A stretch of DNA of 64,000 bases from Climacium dendroides. Lineage: Eukaryota; Streptophyta; Bryopsida; Hypnales; Climaciaceae. A program made the position numbers and the translations under genes. Location: contig OX467082.1 of the NCBI GenBank assembly GCA_950106755.1, positions 20,832,001 to 20,896,000 on the forward strand, read 5' to 3'. The notes under the pieces are model-generated. The model was not told where the DNA came from. It searched no databases and was given only the letters and a program-made list of their open reading frames with translations. The first letter of the stretch is position 1. Each line of letters starts with the position of its first letter. This document shows, piece after piece, positions 23,853 to 36,201 of this stretch.

Positions 23853-24219
23853 GGGAGGCAATCCATTTCTGACCACTTAAAGAGCTATAGGGTGGGTTTT
23901 TTCAATGGCAAAAAAAAATTGTGTGTAGAAATAGAGTTCGGATGGTTTCCATAATTTTCCATATTTTTATTTTTCAAACATAATCACTATGAATTTTTTA
24001 GCTACAATTTCTGTTCTACTCATACTGGCCATGCAAACCTTCTTATTTCCAACAAAGGGGGGATTGTAATATTGAGAATCTTGTAGCAAGGCAATCATAA
24101 TGCGCCACAATTGCGTCGGAAATTGTGCCATAATTTATCATTGCTCATCCCTTCTTGCATAAAAAGAAAGTGACCTATATTGCTAAAATGGAAGGGTGAT
24201 CAAGAATGGATTGCCTCCC
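23853..24219. mobile_element. 367-bp TIR element (MITE-like)
   Basis: The left end reads GGGAGGCAATCCATTTCTGA. The right end, on the minus strand from 24219, reads GGGAGGCAATCCATTCTTGA, and both continue with CAC. About 22 of 26 end bases match. No clear target duplication and no coding capacity were seen. Confidence 0.55.
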
Positions 24220-27005
24220 ATTGACTACTATGGAAATGTGTGGAAATGTTTTTAGAAACTTTGACTATACATATTTAAAGATTATAATGTTTGAAGTTAG
24301 GAAAAAAGCTTTCTTTTCAATCTTGCCCGACATGTCCAATGGATTCTAATTCCTCCTAAAGTCAGATTTTTACACTACACATGGTTATTTTTTTGACATT
24401 TGTATCTTGTATCATGTTAAGTTGGATTAAGTGAACTTGCAATACACTAGTCATTTTCTGAGGACTTCTTGTTCAATTATTTGAAATCTAAATGCTGAAA
24501 AGTTAATGACAAGCATTTGGAATATGTGGGAGGATTTTCAAGAACTTTGGCTTCACAAATTGCAAGATAATACTAGGACTTGAAGCTAGAAGTAAATGTT
24601 TTTCTCAAAACTATACCAACATAGCTAACAAGGTTTGACTACTCTTAGAATGTAATTAGAGATTTAAATTTTTTTGGGGGAAGAATAATTTTATGTCATA
24701 TTTTAATTAGTTACATACATGTCAAATTTCAAAGTTGATGAGAGTTTTAGCAAAAGATGCCCAAATTGCCCAAGTTGCCTAATTTTTTTCAAGTAGCATA
24801 ATTTTTAATTTAGGCACTTGATCAAGAAAAAAAATTATATTCTTATTAAGGGAATACATGTTCACACCTTGTGTCAACATTTTGTAAACATCTAAACAAA
24901 ATTGACTTTGTAGGACCCTACCTAAGTTTTCAGGTGTCTGTTGAATAGACACTTAGTTCTTTAGAGGTTAAAAAAATCCAAGTGCACTCATTAGAGGTCA
25001 AACTACTGTACAAGACTTCTTCTTTCCACACAAAATTCTAAAAATGAACATTGCACTTCTATCTTGCATAAAAAAATTCTTTGTCATCCATTAGACACTT
25101 CGTATATGCAACATCCTTCTAAGGTTAATTTATTGATCACATTAATTTACAAACTGATTTGCCTCCAATGAAGGTAGTTTGTAATCTCAAGTTCAACACC
25201 TAGGTATTCTCTCTTCTTAAGAAGGAAGTTCACAATCTCAATAAATATTCCTTGTTGAGAACTTGTTCTTTTGGTTCTATGTACCTTTTCCCTATCAATA
25301 AAATTTTCCATATGTTTCAAGGAAAAAATCACAATAAACAGTGTCCATTTCATTCAATTGGCTTTATCTTGGTGACTATGTAACTATTTGGTACTTTGAA
25401 TAACACCAATATAAGGTAGGAGGACTTGTTGAGGCCCCTTCGGTTATTGCTTCATATTTAGACAACTTATTGGATTCAAAAGTCCTTTTTGGCAAAAGAG
25501 CAATACAAGAAGAATATTTCATAATTTTTTAAAAACAAAAGCATTGTGTCAAATTTCATATCCAATTTTTTTGTTGGAGCTTTACAACACAATGTAGAAC
25601 ATTGTGGAGAATTTTTATTATTATATTATTCTAAAATTTAAAAACCAACACTCCATGGTTGCAAATTCATTTTTTTAAAATTGTTGATCATTGACAATAG
25701 AAGAAATCTGAACCTTGTGTAGAGTCATTTGACTATATGAAAATGTGCAATTATAAAAAAAATTAATAAAAAAAAAGTTTAGCCCATGTGAGCACTTGGT
25801 GTGTCGTTCAAGCTTGGAGACTAAATTTTTTTTCAAAAAAAAAAAGCAAAAAATAAAATAAAATTTCCCCCTAGATTTGCACATTGGCCAAAAGTCAAAC
25901 AATCCTTTACATCGGCCAGATTTTTTTAATGACAATATTTTTAAAAAAAATTATATTTTAAATAGAATCATAAATGAATGGACAAAGAATATTAATGAAA
26001 AATTGATTACCAATAGAAATCTAAAATTATTCACACTTCAAAATTTGTATGAAAATTCTATTGGTCAGGTCTCTTAACTTTAAAATAGAGTTCCAAAACC
26101 TTTAGTTGGGCATTATTAGTAGTAGAGAACAACATAACTTTAGCTAACATAATTGTAACTTTTCAATCCATTCCAACCTTTTGAGCTCAAAATTTCACAT
26201 TAAATAGAAGATTCACTATGTCAAAAGGCAAATTGGATCCAATACTAGAGATGACAATTGGGATTATAATTGGGATCGATATAGAATTGCCTTTCAATCT
26301 CAATTGACATTGGTAAAGAAGACCTCTTCACTAGTTGAAGTTGTCTCAATGTGAGGCTAGTTTACCAAACCCTAAACATAGTTGACTAGAAAATCTTGTT
26401 ATCTTTTGGTGTAAGTGTGGATTATAGAGAGGTACAATCATCAAACACATATTCAAAAGAATCTTTTATTTGGCTTCAATAATTTTGGGCTAGTCATGCA
26501 ACTCAGAAGTGATGGACTTGTGAAGGATAAACTAGAGGCTAGCTATAAAGATAGAAGGGCAAGTAACAAGCAAGTTGGGTCTCCTTTTAAATTCTAGCCC
26601 AAGGTCAAAATTGACATGTATTATTGTGACTTTGGGCTTTTTGATGAAAAATCCAATCGTGTCTTGTAAAATTAAATTTAATATTGATGTAATCCTACAA
26701 ATGGCTAATTACTATTCAAATAAAAGATTTGGAACACAAAAAAAAGAATAGATCCAAACCAATAAATAATAATTTATTAAATTTGTGGTATTCCATTATT
26801 TTGGCACCTTTCATGATGTGCAAACTAAAACAAAAAGCTTTTACCTAACCCATTATTTTGGAGTTTTTCTTAAATGTAAGTCACAAATTTTGATGACAAC
26901 ATCATAATAATTTTACAAAACTAAATATACACTATGGACAAATTTGTTGTATTGTATTGATTCATTTTTAAGCGGTCAAATTCTTGGCCTTCCAACAAGG
27001 GGTGC
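24220..27005. other. Non-coding AT-rich stretch
   Basis: Long A/T runs and short chance frames only; no gene, RNA gene or structured repeat recognised. Confidence 0.55.
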
Positions 27006-27239
27006 TATTATGCGAGCCTAAAAGCGTGAGCCCATGAGCCTAAAAGACTATACATTTATGTTAAAGGTGTTTATATTATAAAAACCTTTGATTATTATAG
27101 TGTGACTATATTATAAATACCTATATTATAGGTGTTTATATTATAAAGACCTTCAATAGATATAACATATCTACTTATACATAATTATGCTAAAGGCTCA
27201 CTTATTCACATTTTCATACTCACACACTAGCATTGTTGC
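27006..27239. mobile_element. MITE-like element, TAGTATGTGAG family, copy 2
   Basis: Starts TATTATGCGAGCCTAAAAG and ends CTCACACACTA. The interior has degraded copies of the GGTGTTTATATTATA unit seen in copy 1. Same orientation as copy 1. Confidence 0.55.
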
Positions 27240-27921
27240 CCTTCCAACCAAAGAAAATTAAATTGAATATGTCATAACAATTAAACTTTAGTAGTCAATA
27301 CACTTTATCATCATCAATCATCATAGCTTGATGAGATGTTTTAGAACATGAGAAATGACAACAATATGACAACCAAGACTTCATAGCCTAAACTCTAAGA
27401 TTAATTCATTCATCAATGCATAGGTTTGAAGAAGTGCTTGGTTCCTAACAACTCACATACATTTTCTTGTCTCCACTCTTCATTCATTATTTTCAAATCA
27501 CTTGTGGTATCACATCCACAAGACATGACCCGTTGATTTGTCAATGCTATTAAATAATCAAATTTAGGAACTATCATCATTTCAACTTATCTCTCACTCT
27601 AAGAGCAATCCCAATTGGGCTATTTCAAAGTCATGGTAATGAACATGTCATTTTGGGTCATGGCTTAGGAGAATTGAAAAGGACCCTCCCAAAAGCCCAT
27701 TTTACACCTTTTCACCTTTCCGGCATCTACTATATTTTTTGCAAGCCCAACCATAGTTCACACCAAACTAGAATTTCTTTGTATATGCATTCTAATGACT
27801 TCATCATCTATATTTGAGCCAAAAACTCACAATCTACATGTACTTGTACCAAGTTGAGCTATTTTATTGGTGTTGATTGAGTTTATTTTAGGGTGAAAGC
27901 ATAAAACACATGCAACAAAGC

Positions 27922-28243
27922 TAGTATGTGAGTTTAGAAATGCAAGCCTATGAGCCTTGAGTCTAGATGTAGTAGGTACTCTACAACTGTTGAAGGTGTC
28001 TATAACATACATACTTATATTATAAGTATCCTATAACCATAGAAGGTGCTTATAACATATTTACCTATATATATACACCTAAAATATAAATATTCTATAA
28101 CCATGGAAGGTACTCATAACATAGACACATGTGTTATAACTAAGCACCTATAATATAAATATCCTATAACTATGGAAGGTGTTTATAATATAGGAGCCAA
28201 GGCTCTTAGGCTCATGGCTTCAAGATCCTAAGCTCACATACTA
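27922..28243. mobile_element. MITE-like element, TAGTATGTGAG family, copy 3
   Basis: Perfect 11-bp terminal inverted repeats, TAGTATGTGAG at 27922 and CTCACATACTA ending at 28243. The homology extends inward through words such as AGCCYTGAG and CATGAGCC. The interior tandem units (CCTATAACYATGGAAGGTG) are inverted relative to copies 1 and 2, so this copy lies in the opposite orientation. Confidence 0.7.
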
Positions 28244-28439
28244 TCAACCATGAAAATGCTTGTACTATTTTGCTTCACGTGTTGCATACACAATATAGAA
28301 TTGGTCATAATTTATAGTTTTTTTTAATTGTACTTGAAATTCATATTGAAGGTGAAAACCACATTGCCTACACTAATTCATAAAGAATTAAGGCCATTTT
28401 TTTGCTCAAAAACACTCAAAACTGCCATTTCTTTAGCAA

Positions 28440-30065
28440 AGAGTAAAATTATTGTTTTTGCACATCTAACCACAAGATCTTACACCTAACTAGTATGAAA
28501 ATGTGTGGAAAAAATTTCAGAAATTTTGACCACACAAATTGCAAGATATCTATGCTTAAAGTAAAGAAAACAAGTTTTTCAACACATTGCGGGTCTAGAT
28601 TATTTGACTTTGAATCTTCTAGAATTAAATTTTTTGCACTACAAAGTTTTGGCGTAGAGAAATCTTTGTTGTGGAGAATTGAATTGAGGGTTTAGAATTT
28701 TTTTTAAACCTTAATTTCATCCTTAAAAAATTGTTAAGTAGAAGTAGATATGAGATAAAAGAAAAATCTAAATTACTAATATCTCTAAAATGGAATTAAA
28801 ATGCACTAATCCTAGTGGTGAGATTTTTCCAAGAAGCAAACCTTGGGGGGGTCACTTAGAGTGTCCATTAAAAGCTACGTGCAAACAAAACTTTGGACCC
28901 CTATATACTTTTTGAATTTTAAATGAAACTAAATAAAAGATATGAATAGATTTTTCTACTTTGAAATTTTATGTTTTGAATTATTGATATTTTATTTGTT
29001 AATAATAATTAGTTACAAATTCTTGAAGTAGAAAGATACATTGTAGAACTAAAAAATAACTTTCACACCCTTATATTATATAAGAAAAAATTATCTAAAA
29101 AATGAACAAAAAATTCCTCAAAATAACTTTTTATTGAAAGATCATTTTGAGTTGAATATTGATGCAACGGTCATCTAAATGTTTTCTCTAAAAATATTTG
29201 AGTTAAAAAAACATGTCATTTTAGTGCATTTTTAACCTCTTCTAGAAATCATTCCATATTTTATTTGAATTTGAAATTTTGGGAATAGAATCCTTTTGTC
29301 ATTAGTAAACAATGCTCAAAATTTGAAGTTAAAATTATAGTTTATTAGAAACCACTTGTTTGCACGTGGTTTGTTGTAGTAGAACTAAGTGCACGCAAAC
29401 TAATTCATGTATGGGGAATTTCATTAAAATGGCAATATTTTGCATGCCATTTACGTGAGTCAAGAGCACATATGACAATGCTTCTTGGCATGTCAACGTC
29501 ATAGATGTGTCAATTTTGTCCCTAAGAAGTCCAAATTGCAACGCAACTCTCATGTTTCTTCACCCCTATGTCAACTTTCTATAAATTTCTTCCATTTTGT
29601 AGTCCCTCTTTGTGCCATTTTCACAAAATAATCGCCATTTTAATGAAATTCGCCACATGTTGATTTTCTCAAAATTATAAAAATTGCATTTAGAAATGAA
29701 TCCTACAAGTTATTTTTTCAAGATGCTCTAATTGCTTGAAAACAAGATTGTCCATAACTTTCTCATAAGAAATCCAAATGGAAAGAATCAAAGCTTTCTA
29801 TGTAGAAAAAAAATATAATCTATGGAAGAAAAGAATTCAAATTTTGAAATTTTTTTTGCTGCCCCTTTTCCCTTGTTTTGAGCTTATTTGGGCATAACTT
29901 TTGTTCCTAGGCGCTAATTGAAAAATAAAATATATTTCCATGAAGCTAATCATTTTTTCTATCTTCAAAAAAAGATTCAAAAAATCATGACAAAAATTTA
30001 GTCCGTAGGTACCTACACAAAATCCCATTTGTCCCCTCAAGGGATAATGGATCTTTATGGGTTAA
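28440..30065 (+). repeat. Dispersed repeat family H, long copy
   Basis: Matches 38645-39365 in order over two blocks: 28470-28855 (CTTACACCTAACTAGTA, GGAGAATTGAATTGA, AAATGCACTAATCCTA) and 29755-30065 (AAATCCAAATGGAA, GAGCTTATTTGGGCATA, AATCCCATTTGTCC). The segment from about 28865 to 29745 is absent from the other copy. No coding capacity seen. Confidence 0.65.
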
Positions 30066-31267
30066 TACATATTTTTAAGTAGTTTCTAAAAAGAAGCTTA
30101 TTATTTTTATTCAATTTCTCTGATTTTTACACTTTAGATTTTAGAATTTGTTAATATAATAATGATTCTAAAGTGACAATTTTCACTTCAAAATTTAAAT
30201 TCTATGTTCCTCTACTAAGGTTGCAAGAATCAATAGAAGTGGTTTAAAAAAAAGTTCATTATCCTCCATATTGATGCAAATAAGGCTCTATTATACACAC
30301 GTTTCTAAACTTCTAAATATATCTTTCTAAATTTTTTTGTAAAATCTTATCTCCATCAAGTTGTTAAGAATGGATTAATTTAATTTAATTTAATTTGAAT
30401 GGTTTCATTATTTTCTAATAATTTTAATAAAAAGACAAAACACATTAATTTCTTTTATCGTGCATAATTTGGAGAGTAGTATTTTTTAAACCTTAATTTT
30501 TGGGAATTTATTTTTGATAATAATCTTCTAATTATCTATATTTTATTTTCTTCCTTGAAAAGCTCATAGTATTCACAATTGAGACTACCTCGAAATGCAA
30601 CATAATCAACAAGTGTTTCTTGCTTTCATCCTTTAAGAGCAAATGTCCTCAATTATGGATTGAAATAATGTTCAACCTGACATCAACTCTTCTATAAGCC
30701 TTGTGAAGAGTGAAGACATTGGTAGAATGGCAACCCTCTTGCTTTTTTCTTTGACCCAAAGCCAAGCTACGAAATGAACCTTAAAATAACAAAGTGTGGT
30801 GCAATGGAATAGGAGTTGCATATATAAGGGTTTTGCAAGAGACTTACTAAGGTAAAACAACCCATTGTGATCAGAGTGAGGAGTTTGGCATCATCTTGTT
30901 GTTGAATTTTTTCAATTTTTCTTCCACATTAGTACAAGTGTGAGAAACAACACATGCAATTGAAATTATATTTTTTGACAAAGTGTAAATTTGCTAAGAA
31001 TTGTTGAAGTGTTCAGCCCAAAAGAGTATGTAGACTACCTTAAAACCAACAAAATCTAATGCATAATTCTCATCTTACTATCTAATGCACTCAAATTATT
31101 TTCTATCATGGAAGGCCTAAAAAGTCAATTTTTACAATGAATTTCACATTGAAAAGTTAGAAGTTCCTAATGAGGTCACAATTCACTTCATTACTGTCAT
31201 GTAAGACATGCATTGTGGTCCACATTTCACATAAGGTAGAAACATCCAATTCCATCTCTATATCTAA
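30066..31267. other. Non-coding AT-rich stretch
   Basis: No gene seen. It contains a short (TTAAT)n microsatellite near 30378-30398. Confidence 0.5.
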
Positions 31268-31421
31268 CATGGTTGTCATACTGGACAAGTTACCATTCAT
31301 TTCTTGTCATGTAGGACGAGTTACTATTCATCAAATGTACCTCTCAAGTATATTTGATGAATAGTAATTCGTCCTACAGGACGAGAAATGAATAGTAACT
31401 TGTCCAGTATGACAACCATGG
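31268..31421. mobile_element. Near-perfect 154-bp foldback MITE
   Basis: Arms of about 69 bp, starting CATGGTTGTCATACTGGACA on the left with its complement TGTCCAGTATGACAACCATG on the right. Only a few mismatches were seen, around a loop of about 15 bp (GTACCTCTCAAGTAT). The direct repeat TATCTAA lies immediately outside both ends (31261-31267 and 31422-31428) and looks like a target-site duplication. A transcript would fold into a long hairpin. Confidence 0.8.
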
Positions 31422-31550
31422 TATCTAATCCTTGTTCTATAGAGTGCCCTTAAAGTGTCCCTAGAGTTTCATTAATGTGTCTTGCACATGTTTAACTTTG
31501 ATTTGTTGATGCACTTGAATGACACACACTGAACTCTAATTTGCAGGTTG

Positions 31551-31915
31551 ACTTTTGCGCAGTTCAAATTTGGATGCACCTATGGGACAGTTCTAGTGGT
31601 CTAGAGACCCACTCTGATTTGCTGACAGATGACTTTTGCGCGGTTCAGATTTGGGTGCACCTATGGGACAATTCCAGTGATCTAGAAACCCACTCTGATT
31701 TGCTGACATGTGATTTTTGCACGGTTTAGATTTGGGTGCACCTATGGGACAGTTCTAGTGGTCTAGAGATCCACTCTGATTTGTTGATAGGTGACTTTTG
31801 TGCAATTTAGATTTGGATGCACCTATGGGACATATGGGACAGTTTGTTGATAATTGACTTTTGCATAGTTCAGATTTGGGTGCACCTATGGGATAGTTCT
31901 AGTGGTTTAGAGACC
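31551..31915 (+). repeat. 81-bp tandem repeat, five units
   Basis: The word ACTTTTGCGC or its variants starts at 31551, 31632, 31713, 31794 and 31857: three 81-bp periods, then one shortened to 63 bp. Each unit also carries ATTTGGRTGCACCTATGGGA and GTCTAGAGACCCACTCTGAT. The period is a multiple of three, so one frame stays open through the first two units before stops appear in the third and fourth. Confidence 0.85.
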
Positions 31916-34387
31916 CACCACTTTGAAAAATCATAAAAATTACATATCACATTGAATTTTTATTTATTTTTAATATTCATGATTTTCTGTTGCTAATACT
32001 ACAAAATATTAATTTTAAGAAAATAGGCCTCCAACTATGCTAAATTCCTTATTTTGACGGTTTTGGGTGCCTTCACCTTACTGAAAAAACCCCACAATGA
32101 GTCATTTCCTAGGCGACTGCAATGGGCTGTTTTACCTTAATTGCAAGAAAAATTCCTAAGAAAAATTTAGCTTCCTGGACAAGGGAAAGGCACTCAGCTC
32201 TTAAATGGTTGCTTTAAGAGCAGACTCCCTTAGCACTCCCCCATTCCCATTGAGAAAAGCTCTCCTAACTTGAGCTTGTGGAGTTGTGGTGCCCAGAGCT
32301 CTGCCCAGTGCCAATGTGATTATGATCATTGGAAGAATTTTCAGGTATTTAGATGGCACTGACTGAGAGTCCCAGGCTCAGTCCCAGAGACAGGCCATGT
32401 CTGGTCTAGCTTACTAGCTAGCTTTTGAGGAATAATGGGTGATGATTAATTTGCAGCAGGCCACTAGCTAGGGGGAGGAGTACAAAACCAAGCCCGGGGA
32501 GGGCAATTGCAGGGGCAGGGGTGGGTAATAAAGAACGTTGGTGGAAGGACCCATCAGCTCCCTTGATCATTTACCCCAACCTGTCAGTTTCACCTTCCGC
32601 CTCTCATGTGTATTACTCAGGCTGTCAACTCCTGCTTAGCTTGCAGTAGAATTTCTCCTTCCTTACAATAGTGCGCTTGGTAAAGCCATTCAACAGCCCC
32701 GCGCAGCCTGAGATGGGAAACTAAGCTTAGGCGAACTTACTCTCGGTGGTGACTGGTGTGGTGTGGTGCATCATCACATGCATAAATAGTTACATGCTAG
32801 AGCTTGCTTGCAAACCTCGTGAGATGGATCCATTGTTGTGAAACCGTTGGGAGTCAGGTTAATACACAGGCTGTCCGAGTCACTCACTGATGGATTCCCA
32901 CTTGCCGACCAGATATCTTCAGTGAGAGTGGAGTAGTGCCGACGATCCAGTTTTAGTCTCGTACTTACAGAGTTACAGGGATAGATCGATCGATCGATAG
33001 AAGCTCTGGAGTAGAAATGTAACGGTCGTAGGACCAAGCAGGCAGTAAGAGCGGCGGGTCCTCTGACCTCCTTCTAGCTAGCTCGCCAACAGTGATTCAT
33101 CACTAGGCATACAGAATATCACTGTTTGCAACGTTCACTAATGGGAGATTTTCAGTTTTTACTGGAGTAGATCGAATCTACAGAAATCTAGTCTGTGGTG
33201 GTGGTGGTGGTTTGAAGTTACATGATTGTCGTTATAACTTGCGGTTCGCTAGCTGTTGGGGCACGCTGTTTTACTGTAGAAGTGGGGAGGTACGAAGCAA
33301 GCTGGGTAGGAAATTCTAACATCTTCAAAAGCTTGGGGATGCACTGGAGGAAGATCTATAGTTTTTACTGAAATAGATCGAATATCCATAAATGTAGTCT
33401 GTGGAGGTGGTAAGTTGTTTAAAGTTACATGTCGTTATAAGTTGCGGATCGCTAGGTGTTGGAGCACTCTTTGAATTATAACTTGCTCCAAAGCTTGGGG
33501 ATGCACTAACCAAGAGTGAGTAACCCAGCTGCACACCAAGATTGCAAGCTCTTTCCTTGCAAGATAGCTACAATCCACGGTCACATGCATGCCAGGCTAG
33601 GACGGACAGAGCTTTCAATAACGTCATTGGCAATATTAGAAACATAGCTCCTGCAGCAACAGAAGCTCAATCTGGTGTGCACATGTACGAGTTGAGAATC
33701 TTGGCGTTGCAAGTAAGAGTGGTGGCCTGGGTGGCTCAACCACACCACAGCTGCTTCCATAACAGTATGATCATGGTACTGGCTGGGGACTCAGTCTGAC
33801 TGATCGAGGCGCTCCTGTATGCACGGCCTCTCTGACATCATCGCACTGGGACGCATGATTAGTTCACAGTCAAGAAGGATTATTAATTATATGCAGTAGC
33901 TTCTTGTTTTAAGATCCATGTTGGGCCTGGGGAGAATTTTGAATGGTGGAGTTCACAGCTGAAACCAGTGCAAGAGTGACCGAACCGTCCAAGTTGAAGC
34001 CAGTGCAAGCCTTCACGTCCAAGCCAGAGATCGAATTTTATATAGAACACGTTGAACAGGATCGAATAGATCGTGTATTGAATTGGTTTGTTTCCGGCAT
34101 AATCTTATGCGAAACTACATAGTGTGGTTGATTGCTTTCAGTGCTTTTCAGAATTAGTGCAACTGGAATATACATATATACTCCTCCCAGTTCACTATAT
34201 GAGAAGCTTACGGCTGGTACTGGACGGTATTAGCAGGCTTTGTTTTGATCGGCCTCGGGGTTATAGGCATTTGCACCTGACAGCAAAATGCACTTTGAGT
34301 ACTTACTATGATTGAGAAGAATGTGGATGAAGCAACATTGAAGGCAAATGATGCCATATTTTGCTCGTAATCCGTCTAGTTCACACT
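31916..34387. other. TPD1 upstream region, no gene assigned
   Basis: More GC-rich and lower in homopolymers than the flanking repeats. It includes (GATC)n at 32982-32998, the 206-bp duplication at 33155-33515 and a TATACATATATACTCC sequence near 34172 that could be a TATA element. No coding exon recognised. Confidence 0.45.
33155..33515 (+). repeat. 206-bp tandem duplication upstream of TPD1
   Basis: GTTTTTACTGRARTAGATCG occurs at 33155 and 33361. It is followed in both units by GTCTGTGG, GAAGTTACATG or AAAGTTACATG, GTTATAA, TTGCGGWTCGCTAG and GCTTGGGGATGCACT. The second unit is shorter. Confidence 0.75.
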
Positions 34388-36201
34388 ATGCCCCCGCGCT
34401 ATATATCGACGCTACTACTCAATGATTTTGCAGTGGAAGAATATTCATCTTCTTCCGAGGTCAAAATATATTATGCCCCTCGCTTCAGGAGACGGAGAAT
34501 CACCACCCCCGTGTTTCTCGCCACTCTGCTCATGTTTTTGACCATGAATTCGGCTTTGGCTGAACCTACAGGTGGGTGGGACCTTCCGCCCTCAGATTGA
34601 TCATGCAATATTGAATTACGTCCTTGCATTATATTATAATATTTTATATTTTATATAATAAAAAAATTATATATTATATATTATATATGTTGCAGAACAA
34701 CGACCTGGTTGCCTTTTCTCGATAAAGAAATTTCAGAGAGAGGGCGACCAATTTAATTGCCTAAATTAAAGCTGTGTTGCACGTACGCAGGTTGTGAGAG
34801 CTTGCCTGATGTATCTGCTGTGGAGAGTGAGTCCGGGGAGCCTGACCCGTCACGCGATTCCAAGTTCATTAGTCCGCATGATTGTTTGCTGAAGAAATCA
34901 AAGCCTGGTGAGTCGACCTTCAGTCAAACTGTTCTTTTCTTATTATAATTCTCCCGAAAGAAAAAACAGAGCAATCAGTCAATCAGTTGAGCTCTTCCGG
35001 ATTTCGTTTGCACTGGTGGTTAATTTGAAAGCATTCCATGCCATGGTATTCGAAAGGAACGTACCATCTGGAACAATTGTAGCCTCAATTTTCCAGTTTG
35101 ATGCCAGTAGTCATTGCTCTGATCGTCCAATTCGTCAAAATGTATGGCAATATTTCAAAAAATTGGCACCTAAATGTCACAATGTTGGCGTTTCAGTTCG
35201 AAACATAGCATTAATTTGACAAGTATGACTGTGCTGAATTCATGTAAGTGTAATTGAGTGCATCGACAAATGACATGAAGCTTGTTCAGGGCTGACAAGG
35301 ATGTACCAGCAACAACCAGTGCCGAGCTTGACAGACAGGCCGCTGCACAGACTGTCACGCAGACACGGAACGGGTCGCCGCTTCACGTCCCCAGATGACC
35401 GCCGGGTTTTAGTCTCCAGTAAGTTCTTTTCGAACATTCGAACTCCTCAAAGTCAACAACTAGCTAGATTCAGTTCAGGAAAAATATACATACATTTCAG
35501 ATCAGCGTTAACTTTGATTTCACAAGCTCGATCGGGCTCAAAAGCAACGTCTTTATCGTTTCATTGGCTCAATTCCATTAAAATGGCGTAGAGAAATCTC
35601 AAGCAAGCAAAGAAATAAAATGATTTAGAGAGTCGGGAGGGTGTGTGTGTGTGTGGAGATTCGAATTCTAGCTTCAAGCGAGGTGAACACGAAATTGATT
35701 ATCAGTGCAAACAATCATCTCGAAAATATCTGATAGCCCCGTATGAAAAGAAATCAACAGTCAAGGGTAATCTTCTGGATGAGACTGTGAATTTATTAAT
35801 TGTTTCAATCTGATTGATTGTGTAGAATTGTTACTGGATTGTTTGATCTAGCTAGCACATGCCAATAGGTAACTATATAATGTATTGTGTATGCAGCTGC
35901 TTGCACCAACAAGGATATTAGCATCTTCCAGAGCCCCGATGGCTCTTCCGGCATCCCTCGCTACGCCGTGCAGATCATGAACAACTGCATGGCTGAGTGC
36001 GCGCCGTCCAACATTCACGTCTACTGCGGCTGGTTCGCTTCGGCATTACTGGTGAACCCTAACAGCTTCAAGCGCCTGGCCTTTGACGACTGCATCGTCA
36101 ATGGCGGACAGCCGCTCAAACATGGAGAGACTCTGCGATTCACATACGCCAACTCCTTCATGTACCCGCTGAAATTGAAGTCCGCCAGCTTCTGCAAGTG
36201 A
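34388..36201 (+). CDS. TPD1: TPD1-like secreted peptide-ligand precursor
   Basis: Four exons, 34388-34571, 34791-34907, 35290-35418 and 35897-36201. All introns are GT-AG (donors GTGGGT, GTGAGT, GTAAGT) and all joins are in phase; the product is 244 residues. An Arg-rich N-terminus precedes a hydrophobic segment at about residues 38-58 ending NSALA, a signal peptide or anchor. A variable linker follows (exons 2-3) with basic pairs (RR) near the end. Exon 4 carries the conserved TPD1 domain: KDISIFQSP, NNCMAEC, IHVYCGWFAS, LVNPNSFKRL, DDCIVNGGQPL and YANSFMYPL, with six cysteines. In Arabidopsis, TPD1 is the secreted ligand of the receptor kinase EMS1/EXS in anther cell fate. TPD1-like proteins occur in non-seed plants too. 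The length exceeds Arabidopsis TPD1 (176 aa) because of the long N-terminus and linker. Confidence 0.88.
34572..34790 (+). other. TPD1 intron 1 with AT-palindromic tract
   Basis: The intron contains about 60 bp made almost only of A and T (34625-34690; ATATTATATATTATATATG). Confidence 0.6.
35640..35656. repeat. (GT)n microsatellite in TPD1 intron 3
   Basis: A run of GTGTGTGTGTGTG inside the intron between exons 3 and 4. Confidence 0.8.

Noticed and set aside
32774..33037. Minus-strand 87-aa frame upstream of TPD1
   Set aside because: Crosses the GATC microsatellite and has no protein-like pattern.
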